Shown here: piece after piece, positions 55,497-64,000 of the stretch
Position numbering within the stretch: the stretch's first letter is position 1
Layout of the letters: each line of letters starts with the position of its first letter
Source of the DNA: Janthinobacterium sp. PC23-8
GTDB taxonomy: Bacteria; Pseudomonadota; Gammaproteobacteria; Burkholderiales; Burkholderiaceae_D
Assembly: GCF_002250505.1 (NCBI RefSeq)
Contig: NZ_NJGY01000001.1
Location: 3,145,561 to 3,209,560 of the forward strand
Reading direction: 5' to 3'
DNA: 64,000 bases
Position numbers and translations under genes: made by a program
Notes under the pieces: model-generated
What the model saw: the letters and a program-made list of their open reading frames with translations, nothing else
What the model was told of the DNA's origin: nothing
The model's database searches: none

Positions 55497-56693
55497 GTGA
55501 AACTTGATCCCGCTACTATTATTCTAATGTCCACCGTAATGGCGGTCGCCATGGCTGCGGTCATGGTTTCCGCGCAACGGAGCTTCCCGCAATCCGTGCG
55601 CGGCCTGCGGGAGTGGGTGCTCGGCCTGTTGAACCTGATATTGGCCAGCGCCCTGTTTGCCCTGAACGGCCGGTTGCCGGACCTGGTTTTGTTGCCGATC
55701 GCCAACTCCGTCTTCCTGTGGGGCGCCGGCATGCAGATGATCGGCACGCAGAAGTTCTATGGCGAGGCGCCGGGCTGGCGCCTGTTCCACGCGACCTGGC
55801 TGCTGGGCCTGGTGGTGATGCTGGTCTGGCTGGCCTGGCGGCCCGATTTTCCCACCCGTGTGGCCATGTATTCCTTTCTGATGATGGCGCTGCTGTTGAA
55901 CCAGACGCTGGTCATTGCGCGCCATGGCGAGCGTCACCTGACCACCTGGATATTTGCCCTGTTGAGCTTGCTGCCGACGCTGGCCTTGCTGCATCGCGGC
56001 GTGATGGCCCTGCAGACCGTCATCGCCGGCCAGGACCTGCCCCAGGGTGGCCCCAATCAAGGCCTGTACCTGGCGATTCTGTCGTTCATGACCCTGCTGC
56101 TGCCGGTCGGCTTCATGACGGTGGCGACGCGCCATCTGCTGACGGTGCTCGAGCAGCGCTCGAACCGCGATCCGCTCACGTCGGTGTTGAACCGGCGCGG
56201 TTTCGACGCAGTCCACGCCAGGGAAAACGCGCGCGCGCGGCGCAGTGGCGCGCCGTTTGCCGTGATGAGCATCGACCTTGATTTTTTCAAGGCCATCAAT
56301 GACCTGCACGGCCATGCCGTGGGCGACCAGGTGCTGATCGACGTGGCCGGCGTGATCAGCGGCGTGCTGCGCGGCGGCGACGCGGTGGCGCGCTTTGGCG
56401 GCGAAGAGTTCGTGGTGCTGCTGTCGGACACGCGGCTGGCGCGCGCCGAACTGGTGGCGCAGCGTATCCAGCATGCACTGCGCGAGCCGCGCCCGGTGTC
56501 CGGCTTGCCGGCCTGCACGCTCAGCATCGGCATCGCCTGCCAGCGCGCGCATGGCGAAGCGCTCGACAGCCTGCTGCTGCGCTCGGACCAGGCGCTGTAC
56601 CGCGCCAAGCAGCGGGGCCGCGACCGCGTCGAAATCGCCGGTGATGCCAGCACGCCATCCACGCTGGCGCCGGCCATGCGCTTGTTTAGTTGA
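55497..56693 (+). CDS. Membrane diguanylate cyclase 1
   Basis: A 398-residue protein with six predicted transmembrane helices (about 8-215) and a GGDEF domain with active [11 protein letters not shown] and an inhibitory RxxD site (RGGD) five residues before it. Makes c-di-GMP. Start taken as GTG at 55497 because the tandem paralogue aligns there: VKLDPATIILMSTV against [15 protein letters not shown]. Tandem copy follows 90 bases later. Confidence 0.87.
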   Translation: MKLDPATIILMSTVMAVAMAAVMVSAQRSFPQSVRGLREWVLGLLNLILASALFALNGRLPDLVLLPIANSVFLWGAGMQMIGTQKFYGEAPGWRLFHATWLLGLVVMLVWLAWRPDFPTRVAMYSFLMMALLLNQTLVIARHGERHLTTWIFALLSLLPTLALLHRGVMALQTVIAGQDLPQGGPNQGLYLAILSFMTLLLPVGFMTVATRHLLTVLEQRSNRDPLTSVLNRRGFDAVHARENARARRSGAPFAVMSIDLDFFKAINDLHGHAVGDQVLIDVAGVISGVLRGGDAVARFGGEEFVVLLSDTRLARAELVAQRIQHALREPRPVSGLPACTLSIGIACQRAHGEALDSLLLRSDQALYRAKQRGRDRVEIAGDASTPSTLAPAMRLFS

Positions 56694-56783
56694 GGCCGCA
56701 GGGTTATATTTCCGTTGGGAACAGTGGAACTGAATGTAACTGCACTAAAATCACCGTAATTTAATTCTAGGCCCTGCCAGACT

Positions 56784-57977
56784 GTGGAAACACTCGATCC
56801 TCGCACCATCATGTTGATGACTACCGTGATGTGCGGTGCGATGAGTATCGTCATGTTTTCCGTCTATCGCAGCTTCCGGCGCGAAGTCGACGGCCTGGGC
56901 CACTGGTCGGCCGGCTTGCTGCTGCTGGTGTGCGCCTCGCTGCTGTTCGGCACGCGTAACACATTTCCCGGCGAGGTCTCGCTGCTGGGCGCCAACGCCA
57001 GCCTGCTGCTCGGTATCGGCCTGTCGATGCTGGGCACGGAAAAATTCTATGACCAGAAGCCCAGTTTGCGCTTTTATGCGCTGGCCTGCGGCCTGGGCAC
57101 GGCCGGCCTGGCCTGGTACCTGCTGGTGCACGCCGATTTTTCCGCGCGCGTGGCGCTCTTTTCGCTGACCGTCTTTCTGTTCTATGCGCGCCAGGCGCAG
57201 TTGGTGTGGTCACACGGCGAGCGGCACTTTTCCAGCTTTTTCTTCGGCGGCCTGATGCTGGTGCAAGCTGGCGTGGTGTTGACGCGGGGTATCTCGGCCA
57301 TCGTGTATGGCGGCGCTGGCATCAATCTGCTGGTGGCCGGCACGCGCGCCAGCATCTATCTGGCCACCGCCAATTTCATGGCGCTGCTGCTGACAGTGGG
57401 CTTCATGACGGTGGCCACGCGCCGTCTGCAAACCATCCTCGAACGCCGCTCGACCCACGATCCGCTGACGCAGGTGCTGAACCGGCGCGGCTTTGGCGAT
57501 GCCTACGCGCGCGAAAAAGCCAAGCTGCGGCGCTACCGCCTTCCGCTGACCTTGCTCAGCATCGACCTCGATTATTTCAAGTCGATCAATGACAGCCACG
57601 GCCATGCCGTGGGCGACCAGGTGCTGGCGCATGTGGCCACCGTCATCAGCGGCGCGCTGCGCGAATCCGATTGCGTGGCGCGTTTCGGCGGCGAGGAGTT
57701 TGTCGTGCTGATGCCCGACATGGCGCCGCACCATGCGCTCAGCGCGGCCGAGCGCATCCGCACCTTGCTGTGCGCACCGAACGGCAAGGGGCTGCCGCCG
57801 TGCACCGTGAGCATCGGCGTGGCCTGCCAGGCCTCGGCAGACGAAGAACTGGAGCAGTTGCTGTCGCGCGCCGATATGGCGCTGTACCAGGCCAAGGAAA
57901 ATGGCCGCGACCGCATTGAATTCGATATCGTCGGCCTGACCGGCGCCTGCGCCACCAGCGCCAGCCTGGTCAGCTGA
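56784..57977 (+). CDS. Membrane diguanylate cyclase 2
   Basis: A 397-residue paralogue of the preceding gene with the same six-helix domain and active [12 protein letters not shown]-site RESD. Sequence in the cyclase domain is closely alike ([10 protein letters not shown] in both), the membrane part less so, fitting divergence in what is sensed. GTG start. Last eight bases overlap convergent trpC. Confidence 0.9.
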   Translation: METLDPRTIMLMTTVMCGAMSIVMFSVYRSFRREVDGLGHWSAGLLLLVCASLLFGTRNTFPGEVSLLGANASLLLGIGLSMLGTEKFYDQKPSLRFYALACGLGTAGLAWYLLVHADFSARVALFSLTVFLFYARQAQLVWSHGERHFSSFFFGGLMLVQAGVVLTRGISAIVYGGAGINLLVAGTRASIYLATANFMALLLTVGFMTVATRRLQTILERRSTHDPLTQVLNRRGFGDAYAREKAKLRRYRLPLTLLSIDLDYFKSINDSHGHAVGDQVLAHVATVISGALRESDCVARFGGEEFVVLMPDMAPHHALSAAERIRTLLCAPNGKGLPPCTVSIGVACQASADEELEQLLSRADMALYQAKENGRDRIEFDIVGLTGACATSASLVS

Positions 57978-58770
57978 ACAGGCGCGCCAGCTCCACGCCC
58001 GGGTCCGGCGCGCGCATGAACGCTTCGCCCACCAGGAAGCTGTGCACGTCGGCGGCGCGCATGCGCTCGACATCGCCGGTCGTCAGGATGCCCGACTCGG
58101 TGATGACCAGTTTGTCCTGCGGGATGCGCGGCAGCAGGCCGAGCGTGGTGTCGAGCGAGGTCTCGAAGGTACGCAGGTTGCGGTTGTTGATGCCGATCAG
58201 CGCGCTCTTGAGTTTTAATGCCGCGTCAAGCTCGTCACCGTCGTGGCTTTCGATCAGCACGCCCATGCCCAGTTCATGGGCGCACGCTTCCATCTCGGCC
58301 ATCAGGCCATGGTCGAGCGCGGCGACGATCAGCAGGATGCAGTCGGCGCCCATCGCGCGCGCTTCATAGATCTGGTACAGGTCGACCATGAAGTCCTTGC
58401 GCAGCACGGGAATGGCGCAGGCGGCGCGCGCCTGTTGCAGGTACTCGATCGAGCCCTGGAAGAACTGCACGTCGGTCAGCACCGACAGGCAGGCCGCGCC
58501 ATGCTGCGCATAGCTGGCGGCAATATCGGACGGGTGGAAATCGGCGCGGATCACGCCTTTCGATGGCGAGGCCTTTTTCACTTCGGCGATGATGCCGGGG
58601 CGGCCAGAGGCGATATGCTGGCGCAGGCTCGCTTCGAAGCCGCGCAGATTCGCGCGCAGGTCAGCATCGTTTTCCACGTCGCTGCGCAGGCTGGCCAGGC
58701 TGCGGTGGGACTTGGCCCTGGCCACTTCATCGGCTTTGACGGCCAGGATTTTATTGAGGATATCGGACAT
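57970..58770 (-). CDS. trpC: Indole-3-glycerol phosphate synthase
   Basis: A 266-residue TIM-barrel enzyme of tryptophan synthesis. [16 protein letters not shown] (phosphate/catalytic Lys), [22 protein letters not shown] and ITESGI all present. Monofunctional (no TrpF fusion). Third gene of trpG-trpD-trpC, 35 bases after trpD. Confidence 0.97.
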   Translation of the reverse strand: MSDILNKILAVKADEVARAKSHRSLASLRSDVENDADLRANLRGFEASLRQHIASGRPGIIAEVKKASPSKGVIRADFHPSDIAASYAQHGAACLSVLTDVQFFQGSIEYLQQARAACAIPVLRKDFMVDLYQIYEARAMGADCILLIVAALDHGLMAEMEACAHELGMGVLIESHDGDELDAALKLKSALIGINNRNLRTFETSLDTTLGLLPRIPQDKLVITESGILTTGDVERMRAADVHSFLVGEAFMRAPDPGVELARLFS

Positions 58771-58805
58771 GATGGTGGCTGCTTTATAAAAGGTTGCGGT
58801 GAGAA

Positions 58806-59849
58806 TTAAGCTTGGGCCGGCTGGCCCAGTTGCTGCGTCACTTGCACGAATTGCTCGAGTTTTGCCAGCGCCGCGCCTGAGCTGACGGCCGTGCGCGCGC
58901 GCGCCAGTCCGTCTTCGATCGAGCTGGCCACGCCGGCTGCGTACAGCGCCGTGCCCGCGTTCAGGGCCACGATGTCGGCGGCGGCGCCCGGCTCGCCGCG
59001 CAGCGCTTCCATCATCTTCGCTTTCGACTCGACGGCGTCGGCCACCTTCAGGTTGCGGCTGGCGATCATCTGCAAACCAAAATCTTCCGGGTGGATTTCA
59101 TATTCGCGGATGTCGCCATTGACCAGTTCACCGACGAGGGTAGCGGCGCCTAGCGATACTTCATCCATATTGTCGCGGCCATAGACGACGATGGCGTGCT
59201 GCGCGCCCAGGCGCTGCAGCACGCGTACCTGGATGCCGACCAGGTCGGCGTGGAACACGCCCATCAGAATGTTCGGCGCGCCGGCCGGATTGGTCAAGGG
59301 TCCGAGGATATTGAAAATCGTGCGCACGCCCAGTTCGCGGCGCACCGGCGCCGCATGCTTCATGGCCGCATGGTGGTTGGGGGCGTACATGAAGCCGATG
59401 CCGGTCTGCGCGATCGACTGGGCGATCTGCTCGGGCTGCAGGTTGATGTTCACGCCCAGCGAGTCGAGCACGTCGGCGCTGCCGGAGGACGACGAGACGC
59501 TGCGCCCGCCATGCTTGGCCACGCGCGCGCCGGCCGCCGCCGCCACGAACATCGCGGCGGTGGAGATATTGAAGGTGTGCGCGCCGTCGCCGCCGGTGCC
59601 GACGATGTCGAGCAGATGGGTGGTGTCGGCCATCGGTACTTTGGTGGAAAACTCGCGCATCACTTGCGCGGCGGCGGCGATTTCACCGATGGTTTCCTTT
59701 TTTACGCGCAGGCCCATGGTGAGCGCCGCGATCATGGTGGGCGACATCTCGCCGGACATGATCTGGCGGAACAGGTACAGCATTTCGTCGTGAAAAATCT
59801 CGCGGTGTTCGATACAGCGCAGCAGGGCTTCTTGTGGGGTGATCGGCAT
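58806..59849 (-). CDS. trpD: Anthranilate phosphoribosyltransferase
   Basis: A 347-residue enzyme. [21 protein letters not shown] loop, [17 protein letters not shown], and [18 protein letters not shown] catalytic region. Standard length. Separate from TrpG, as in most proteobacteria other than Enterobacteria. Confidence 0.98.
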   Translation of the reverse strand: MPITPQEALLRCIEHREIFHDEMLYLFRQIMSGEMSPTMIAALTMGLRVKKETIGEIAAAAQVMREFSTKVPMADTTHLLDIVGTGGDGAHTFNISTAAMFVAAAAGARVAKHGGRSVSSSSGSADVLDSLGVNINLQPEQIAQSIAQTGIGFMYAPNHHAAMKHAAPVRRELGVRTIFNILGPLTNPAGAPNILMGVFHADLVGIQVRVLQRLGAQHAIVVYGRDNMDEVSLGAATLVGELVNGDIREYEIHPEDFGLQMIASRNLKVADAVESKAKMMEALRGEPGAAADIVALNAGTALYAAGVASSIEDGLARARTAVSSGAALAKLEQFVQVTQQLGQPAQA

Positions 59850-59913
59850 ATGCTTCTTTCTTCATTGATGGCGCAGGAGGACGCTGGGGGCACGCTGGCG
59901 CGTGCTTGAACAA

Positions 59914-60477
59914 TCAGCGCTCGAGGAAATTTTTCAGCAGGGCGTGGCCGTGCTCCGACAGGATCGATTCGGGGTGGAACTGCACCCCCTCGATATCGAA
60001 TTGCCGATGGCGCACGCCCATGATTTCGCCGTCATCCGTCCACGCCGTCACTTCCAGGCAGGCTGGCAGCGAGGCGCGTTCGATGGCCAGTGAATGGTAG
60101 CGGATCACCGTGAAGGGGCTGGGGATATCCTTGAATACGCCGACGCCCGTATGGGCGATGACGGAAGTCTTGCCGTGCATGACCTGTTTGGCGCGGATCA
60201 CCTTGCCGCCGAACGCCTCGCCGATGGCCTGGTGGCCCAGGCACACGCCGAGGATGGGTTTCTTGCCGGCGAAGTGTTTCAGCACGTCGACCGAAATGCC
60301 GGCCTGCGCGGGCGCCTTCGGGCCGGGCGAGATGCAGATGCGGTCCGGGTTCAGCGCTTCGATCTGTTCGATCGTGATTTCGTCGTTGCGGTATACGCGC
60401 ACATCCTCGCCGAGCTCGCCGAAATACTGCACGATGTTGTAGGTGAAGGAGTCGTAGTTGTCGATCATCAGCAGCAT
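59914..60477 (-). CDS. trpG: Anthranilate synthase component II (glutamine amidotransferase)
   Basis: A 187-residue class I amidotransferase. [20 protein letters not shown]-terminus, nucleophile Cys in [15 protein letters not shown], and His-Glu in [13 protein letters not shown]. May also serve folate synthesis as PabA. Start fixed at MLLMIDN, which matches the family; longer open frame upstream is not conserved. trpE is not upstream within the window. Confidence 0.97.
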   Translation of the reverse strand: MLLMIDNYDSFTYNIVQYFGELGEDVRVYRNDEITIEQIEALNPDRICISPGPKAPAQAGISVDVLKHFAGKKPILGVCLGHQAIGEAFGGKVIRAKQVMHGKTSVIAHTGVGVFKDIPSPFTVIRYHSLAIERASLPACLEVTAWTDDGEIMGVRHRQFDIEGVQFHPESILSEHGHALLKNFLER

Positions 60478-60721
60478 GTTGGTGCCTAACCTGGTTGAAT
60501 TGGGTGACTGGTTTTCCGTGCACGGCCGCAAACTTTCCAGTTTGGCAGTGTTGTAGCACGGTTTGTTTTTGCTGCCCGCGCGGTGCGCAGGCGATAGGGG
60601 AGTTGTGGTCAGGCTTGACGCCAGCACCAGCAAGGGAAGGACAGGAAGCGGAAAGAGAATTGTTGCATGGCCTAATATTACACCAATATCCGGCCATGCA
60701 GTGCGGGTGCGCATGCGATTT

Positions 60722-61963
60722 TTATCGGCGCGCATCTGACCGTGCGGGGCGTAGCGCCGGCAGCAGGGCGGCCAGCGCGGCTAGCGCCATCGCGCCGTGC
60801 AGCAGATAGGTGACGGGGTAGCCGTAGTGCGTCACCAGGTAGCCGGCCACCATATTGCTCGACGCCGCGCCCACGCCTTGCACCACCATCACCGCCGCCA
60901 GCGCCAGGTTGAAGTGGCCGCTGCCGCGCGTCAGGCGCTCGACCAGGAAAGGTGTCAGGATGCCGAGCAGGCCGACGCCCAGGCCGTCGAGCAGCTGCAC
61001 CGGATAAATCATGCCGAAGCTGGAAAACGACCAGGCGATCACGCCGCGCAATGGCAAGGTCAGCATGGCCAGCACGGCCGCCGTGCGCACCCGCTCGCGG
61101 CCGATGATGAAAGGCGCCGCCACGGCCGCCGCCAGCGCCGCCGTTTGCGACACCATGGTAATGATCGCCGTCGTTTCGAAGGGGCGCTGCATCTGCAGCG
61201 CAAACTGCTGGGAGATCAGGCGCGCCAGTGGGGCGTTGCCGAAGTGAAACAGCAACAAGGCCACGCTCAGCAGCAACAGCGGACGGTTGTGGAGCAGCCT
61301 GCGCCAGGTCGAAGCATGCGGCTGCGCGCCGGGTTTGGCGAGCGCCTGGCCGCCGCGCGCCGCCAGATGATCGATGCTGCGCGCATCGATGGCCAGGGCG
61401 GCCGCCACCGTGGCGAGGGTGGTGGCGATCATCAGCGTGGCCACGCCGGGCAGGCCGAACCAGGCGCTGGCGCCCCAGGTGGCGCCCAGCAGCACCATAT
61501 TGCCGCCATGGTTGTACGCCTCGTTCCGGCCCAGTTGCTCGCCGAAACGCGCGGGTCCCACCAGGCCCAGGGTAATGCCGGACAAGGCGGGCATGATCAG
61601 CACGCCTGCCAGCGCGGCCAGCGTTTGCGTCGAAAACACCACCGCGCGCCCGGGAAAGGCGATGCACAGCATGCTCATCAGCGTGATCAGGGTAACGGGG
61701 GCGATGATCATCAGGCGCTTGTGGTGGCTGCGGTCTGCCAGCGCGCCGGCCGGGATGCCGGCGACCAGCCCCAGCACGCCGCCGATGGTGGCCAGCAGGC
61801 CCAGCTCCATCGGGCGCCAGCCCTGCGTGGTGAGATAGGCGTCGAGGAACGGCCCCAGGCCATCGCGCGAATCGGCGAGGAAAAAATTCAACAACCCCAG
61901 CGCCATCAGCTTGCCGCCCGACGGCGTGGCGATGGCGCGTTCAAGCGCGCCCGGCGCGCTCAT
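60722..61963 (-). CDS. MFS transporter
   Basis: A 413-residue protein with about 12 transmembrane helices; motif A-like [13 protein letters not shown] between helices 2 and 3, and a long basic loop around [12 protein letters not shown] in the middle. Drug/solute exporter type, substrate unknown. Overlaps the SLC13 permease by four bases (ATGA), last gene of a minus-strand operon. The open frame continues far upstream out of frame with the permease, but the start at MSAPGAL fits the coupling. Confidence 0.87.
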   Translation of the reverse strand: MSAPGALERAIATPSGGKLMALGLLNFFLADSRDGLGPFLDAYLTTQGWRPMELGLLATIGGVLGLVAGIPAGALADRSHHKRLMIIAPVTLITLMSMLCIAFPGRAVVFSTQTLAALAGVLIMPALSGITLGLVGPARFGEQLGRNEAYNHGGNMVLLGATWGASAWFGLPGVATLMIATTLATVAAALAIDARSIDHLAARGGQALAKPGAQPHASTWRRLLHNRPLLLLSVALLLFHFGNAPLARLISQQFALQMQRPFETTAIITMVSQTAALAAAVAAPFIIGRERVRTAAVLAMLTLPLRGVIAWSFSSFGMIYPVQLLDGLGVGLLGILTPFLVERLTRGSGHFNLALAAVMVVQGVGAASSNMVAGYLVTHYGYPVTYLLHGAMALAALAALLPALRPARSDARR

Positions 61964-63210
61964 GATTGCGCCCACAGCAGCAGCAGGGCCGCCAGCAGGC
62001 TGGCCGGCATCACCAGCGCGCCCAGTTTCAAAAAGGTCCAGGCGCCGACCTGCACGCCTTCGCGCTTCAAGGTCGTCAGCCACAGCAGGGTGGCCAGCGA
62101 GCCGCTGACCGACAGGTTCGGTCCCAGGTCGATACCGATCATGGCCGCCGCCCGCAGCGGCGCCGGTGCTGCCACATGGTCGAGGGTGGCCGCGCCCAGC
62201 AGGCCAGCGGGCAGGTTGTTGAACAGATTGCAGGCAAACGCCAGCACCACACCGATGGCGCTGTCGGCCATGGCCGGCGCCCGCGCTTGCAGCGATTGCA
62301 GCTGGTCGGCCAGGATGGCCACCACGCCGTGCTGCTGCAGCGCCTGGATCAGCACGAACAGGCCGGCCACCATCAGCAGCACATCCCACGACACGGCGCG
62401 CAGCAGCAGCACCGGCGAGCTGCGCGCGAGCAGGCATGTGAGCAGCATTGCCAGCGCGGCGGCGCCCAATGTGACGGCGCCCAGCTCCATGCCGCGCGCC
62501 GACGCCCAGCCCAGCAGCAGCGCCGTGCCGGCCAGCGCGGCGACGCTCAGGCGGCCGGCCGGCGCCAGCTGCGGCACCTCGACGTCGGTGCGGATGGCCA
62601 CGTCGAAGGTGGCGCGCAGCCGCCCATGCAGCACCAGGTAAGTGACAACGATGGCGCCCAGCGAGGGCAGCAGGAACAGCGCCAGCCAGTGGCCCAGGCT
62701 GGGCATGTGCGCGCCGAACATCACCAGGTTGGCGGGGTTCGACACCGGCAGCACGAAGCTGGCCGCGTTGGCGACAAAGGCGCACACCAGCAGGTAGGGC
62801 AGCGGCGGCGCATCGACCGCGCGCGCCACCGCATACACGGCAGGCGTAAGCACCACGGCGGTGGCGTCATTCGACAGGAAGACGGTGACCAGCGTGCCGG
62901 CCAGGTAAATCAGCAAAAACAGGCGGCTGCCCGAACCGCCGGCGGCGCGCGCGGCGTGCGCCGCCAGCCAGTCGAAGACGCCATGGCGCCGGCCCATCTC
63001 GGCCAGCAGCATCATGCCGCCCAAAAACAGATACACATCGACGCCGCGCGCCGCGCCCACCAGCACATCGTTCGGTGCGATCAGGCGCAGCAGCAGCAGC
63101 GCCGCTACCGCCAGGCTGGCCCACAGGGCTTCCGGCAAGCCTCCCGGGCGCAGCACGATGCCGGCCATGGTCAGGCCGGTAATACTCCACAATACAATTT
63201 CAGTCGACAT
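61960..63210 (-). CDS. ArsB/SLC13-type inner-membrane permease
   Basis: A 416-residue protein with about 11 transmembrane helices. Typical ArsB/NhaD features: FLGGMMLLAEMGRRHG, TVFLSNDATAVVLTPAV, SNPANLVMFG and NLFNNLPAGLLG, the paired SND/SNP hairpins of this superfamily. Carries anions (arsenite-, citrate- or sulfate-like) or protons/Na; substrate not decided. No arsR/arsC nearby. Confidence 0.87.
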   Translation of the reverse strand: MSTEIVLWSITGLTMAGIVLRPGGLPEALWASLAVAALLLLRLIAPNDVLVGAARGVDVYLFLGGMMLLAEMGRRHGVFDWLAAHAARAAGGSGSRLFLLIYLAGTLVTVFLSNDATAVVLTPAVYAVARAVDAPPLPYLLVCAFVANAASFVLPVSNPANLVMFGAHMPSLGHWLALFLLPSLGAIVVTYLVLHGRLRATFDVAIRTDVEVPQLAPAGRLSVAALAGTALLLGWASARGMELGAVTLGAAALAMLLTCLLARSSPVLLLRAVSWDVLLMVAGLFVLIQALQQHGVVAILADQLQSLQARAPAMADSAIGVVLAFACNLFNNLPAGLLGAATLDHVAAPAPLRAAAMIGIDLGPNLSVSGSLATLLWLTTLKREGVQVGAWTFLKLGALVMPASLLAALLLLWAQS

Positions 63211-63233
63211 GCGTGGTGCTCCGGTGCGTTGGT

Positions 63234-63875
63234 TCAGGGTAGGGGGTGTGGTGGGGAAGGAGGGGGAGGCGGGACAATAGAAGCTTGCATCGCCGCGCGC
63301 GCTGCGGCCAGGTCGGCGCCGACCGCCACCGCTTCGAGCGCCGGCCCCCAGCTGCCGCGCGTGCCGATGCCGATCGCCGCGAACGGCTGCTGGCGCGCCA
63401 GCGGTATCCTGATCAGGTCGGGGCGGAAATACACCACTGCGCCCTCATGGAGGATCACGGCGTTGGCTTCGCCGCGCGGTCCGCGCAGCACCAGCTCGAC
63501 CGTGCCGGCCACCTCGATGCGCTCCAGCGTTGCCAGTGGACGGTTTGCCGGTGGTGCCGGCGGCGCCGGCGCCAGGTCGGCCACCGTCCTGCGCGTGGTC
63601 AGGTTGAACAGGCTAGTCGCGCGCATCACGCCATCGGCGCCGTTACGCCCGCTCAGCCGCACCAGGTCGCCGACGCTGCTCGAATCGAAAAAACGCTGCG
63701 CCAGGTGCGGTGCAAACAGGGCCAGCGTGCCGTTTTCCAGGCGCAGGCCATTGACCTCGCCATAGGGCGTGGTCAGGTAGCGCGCCACCACGCCCTCGGC
63801 GTCGGGTGGCGCCTGGGCGAAGGCAGCGCCGGTGCAGGCAAGTAGCGCCGCCAGGATGGCTGCATGCAGTCTCAT
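63234..63875 (-). CDS. Exported protein of unknown function
   Basis: A 213-residue protein with a signal peptide (to AFAQAP), a beta-rich body of two similar units (LENGTLALFAPHLAQRF and ILHEGAVVYFRPDLIRI), a Pro/Ala linker and a Pro-rich end. The two units, each with a hydrophobic strand followed by a PxL segment, suggest internal duplication. It lies 23 bases before the permease and 13 bases after a proline-rich gene, in the same operon. Function unknown. Confidence 0.65.
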   Translation of the reverse strand: MRLHAAILAALLACTGAAFAQAPPDAEGVVARYLTTPYGEVNGLRLENGTLALFAPHLAQRFFDSSSVGDLVRLSGRNGADGVMRATSLFNLTTRRTVADLAPAPPAPPANRPLATLERIEVAGTVELVLRGPRGEANAVILHEGAVVYFRPDLIRIPLARQQPFAAIGIGTRGSWGPALEAVAVGADLAAARAAMQASIVPPPPPSPPHPLP

Positions 63876-63888
63876 TGCGCCAGCGCTC

Positions 63889-64000
63889 TTACGGCTGGGT
63901 GCCGCCGGCAGGTGGTGGCGGTGGCGGCGGTGGTGCCTCGCCGGCTGGTGGTGCGGGCGGTGGCGGCGGCGGTGGCGCGTCCGCGCCTGGCGCCGGTGGG
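63889..64000 (-). CDS. Partial CDS, proline-rich C-terminus
   Basis: The 3' end of a gene that begins outside the window: 36 codons ending with TAA at 63889-63891, almost all Pro, Ala and Gly (PPAPGADAPPPPPPPAPPAG and onward). A proline-rich tail is a common spacer of periplasmic or TonB-like proteins; the gene identity is not visible. Confidence 0.6.
   Translation of the reverse strand, partial: PPAPGADAPPPPPPPAPPAGEAPPPPPPPPAGGTQP

Noticed and set aside
61964..62785. N-terminal extension of the MFS frame through the permease gene
   Set aside because: Arg/Ala-rich non-membrane text; the permease is in another frame there with complete ArsB/SLC13 motifs. MFS begins at 61963.
63889..64000. 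GGT/GGC-rich tract at the right edge as a DNA repeat
   Set aside because: It is the complement of a Pro-codon run in an open frame with a proper stop.
1..64000. CRISPR array, rRNA genes, prophage or plasmid origin
   Set aside because: No spaced direct repeats, no rRNA sequence, no phage structural or replication genes seen.

Overview
The window looks like chromosomal DNA of a high-GC betaproteobacterium, most likely Oxalobacteraceae (Janthinobacterium, Massilia or Duganella type). This is inferred from the mixture of DUF3016, DUF3300, PsiF and DUF2058 proteins, Oxalobacteraceae-style chemoreceptors, a UbiH-DsbC pair and a trpG-trpD-trpC block. Most of the DNA has strongly GC-rich third codon positions. 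Two stretches (about 35.5-37.0 kb and 43.1-47.6 kb) are clearly more AT-rich and look acquired.

Layout. 0.4-13 kb: housekeeping and catabolic genes (thioesterase, PQQ-type sugar dehydrogenase lipoprotein, glutathione-dependent formaldehyde dehydrogenase, GlxA-type regulator, an orphan MshQ-like surface protein, dienelactone hydrolase, SRPBCC protein, M28 peptidase, alpha/beta hydrolase). 13-15.3 kb: a DEAD-box RNA helicase with two tandem DbpA-type RNA-binding domains and a long stem-loop just upstream. 15.7-24.4 kb: an Aer-like receptor, a BamE-like lipoprotein operon, a nucleotide pyrophosphohydrolase, a cytochrome P450 divergent from an AraC regulator, three tandem AIM24 proteins and an enoyl-CoA hydratase. 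24.36-26.0 kb: an IS110/IS1111-type insertion sequence with 13-bp inverted repeats. 26-33 kb: head-GIN protein, flavin reductase, glutamate dehydrogenase, two paralogous small secreted proteins, TrhP and a chemoreceptor with a C-terminal DWEEF tether. 33-35.5 kb: a decayed region with gene fragments and an IS66 transposase remnant.

35.5-47.8 kb contains two identical tRNA-Phe(GAA) genes 10.6 kb apart in the same orientation. Accessory DNA lies on the 3' side of each. The first carries a cassette of three unknown genes. The second carries a restriction-modification locus: an HTH protein, a beta-class and an alpha/D12-class DNA methyltransferase, and a convergent phospholipase-D-fold nuclease. 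That gene set resembles BfiI-type, metal-independent type IIS systems, and it is the most interesting system in the window. Between the two accessory patches lie native genes (a periplasmic protein, DUF3300, a GGDEF-EAL protein, PsiF, DUF2058).

48-64 kb: S41 peptidase, UbiH-type monooxygenase with DsbC, an orphan 2Fe-2S subunit with a MocA-like nucleotidyltransferase, M61 peptidase, two tandem membrane diguanylate cyclases, trpGDC without trpE alongside, and a minus-strand operon of an ArsB/SLC13 permease, an MFS transporter and two upstream secreted or proline-rich proteins. The last gene runs off the right edge. All product calls are from reading the translated sequence; no database search was possible.
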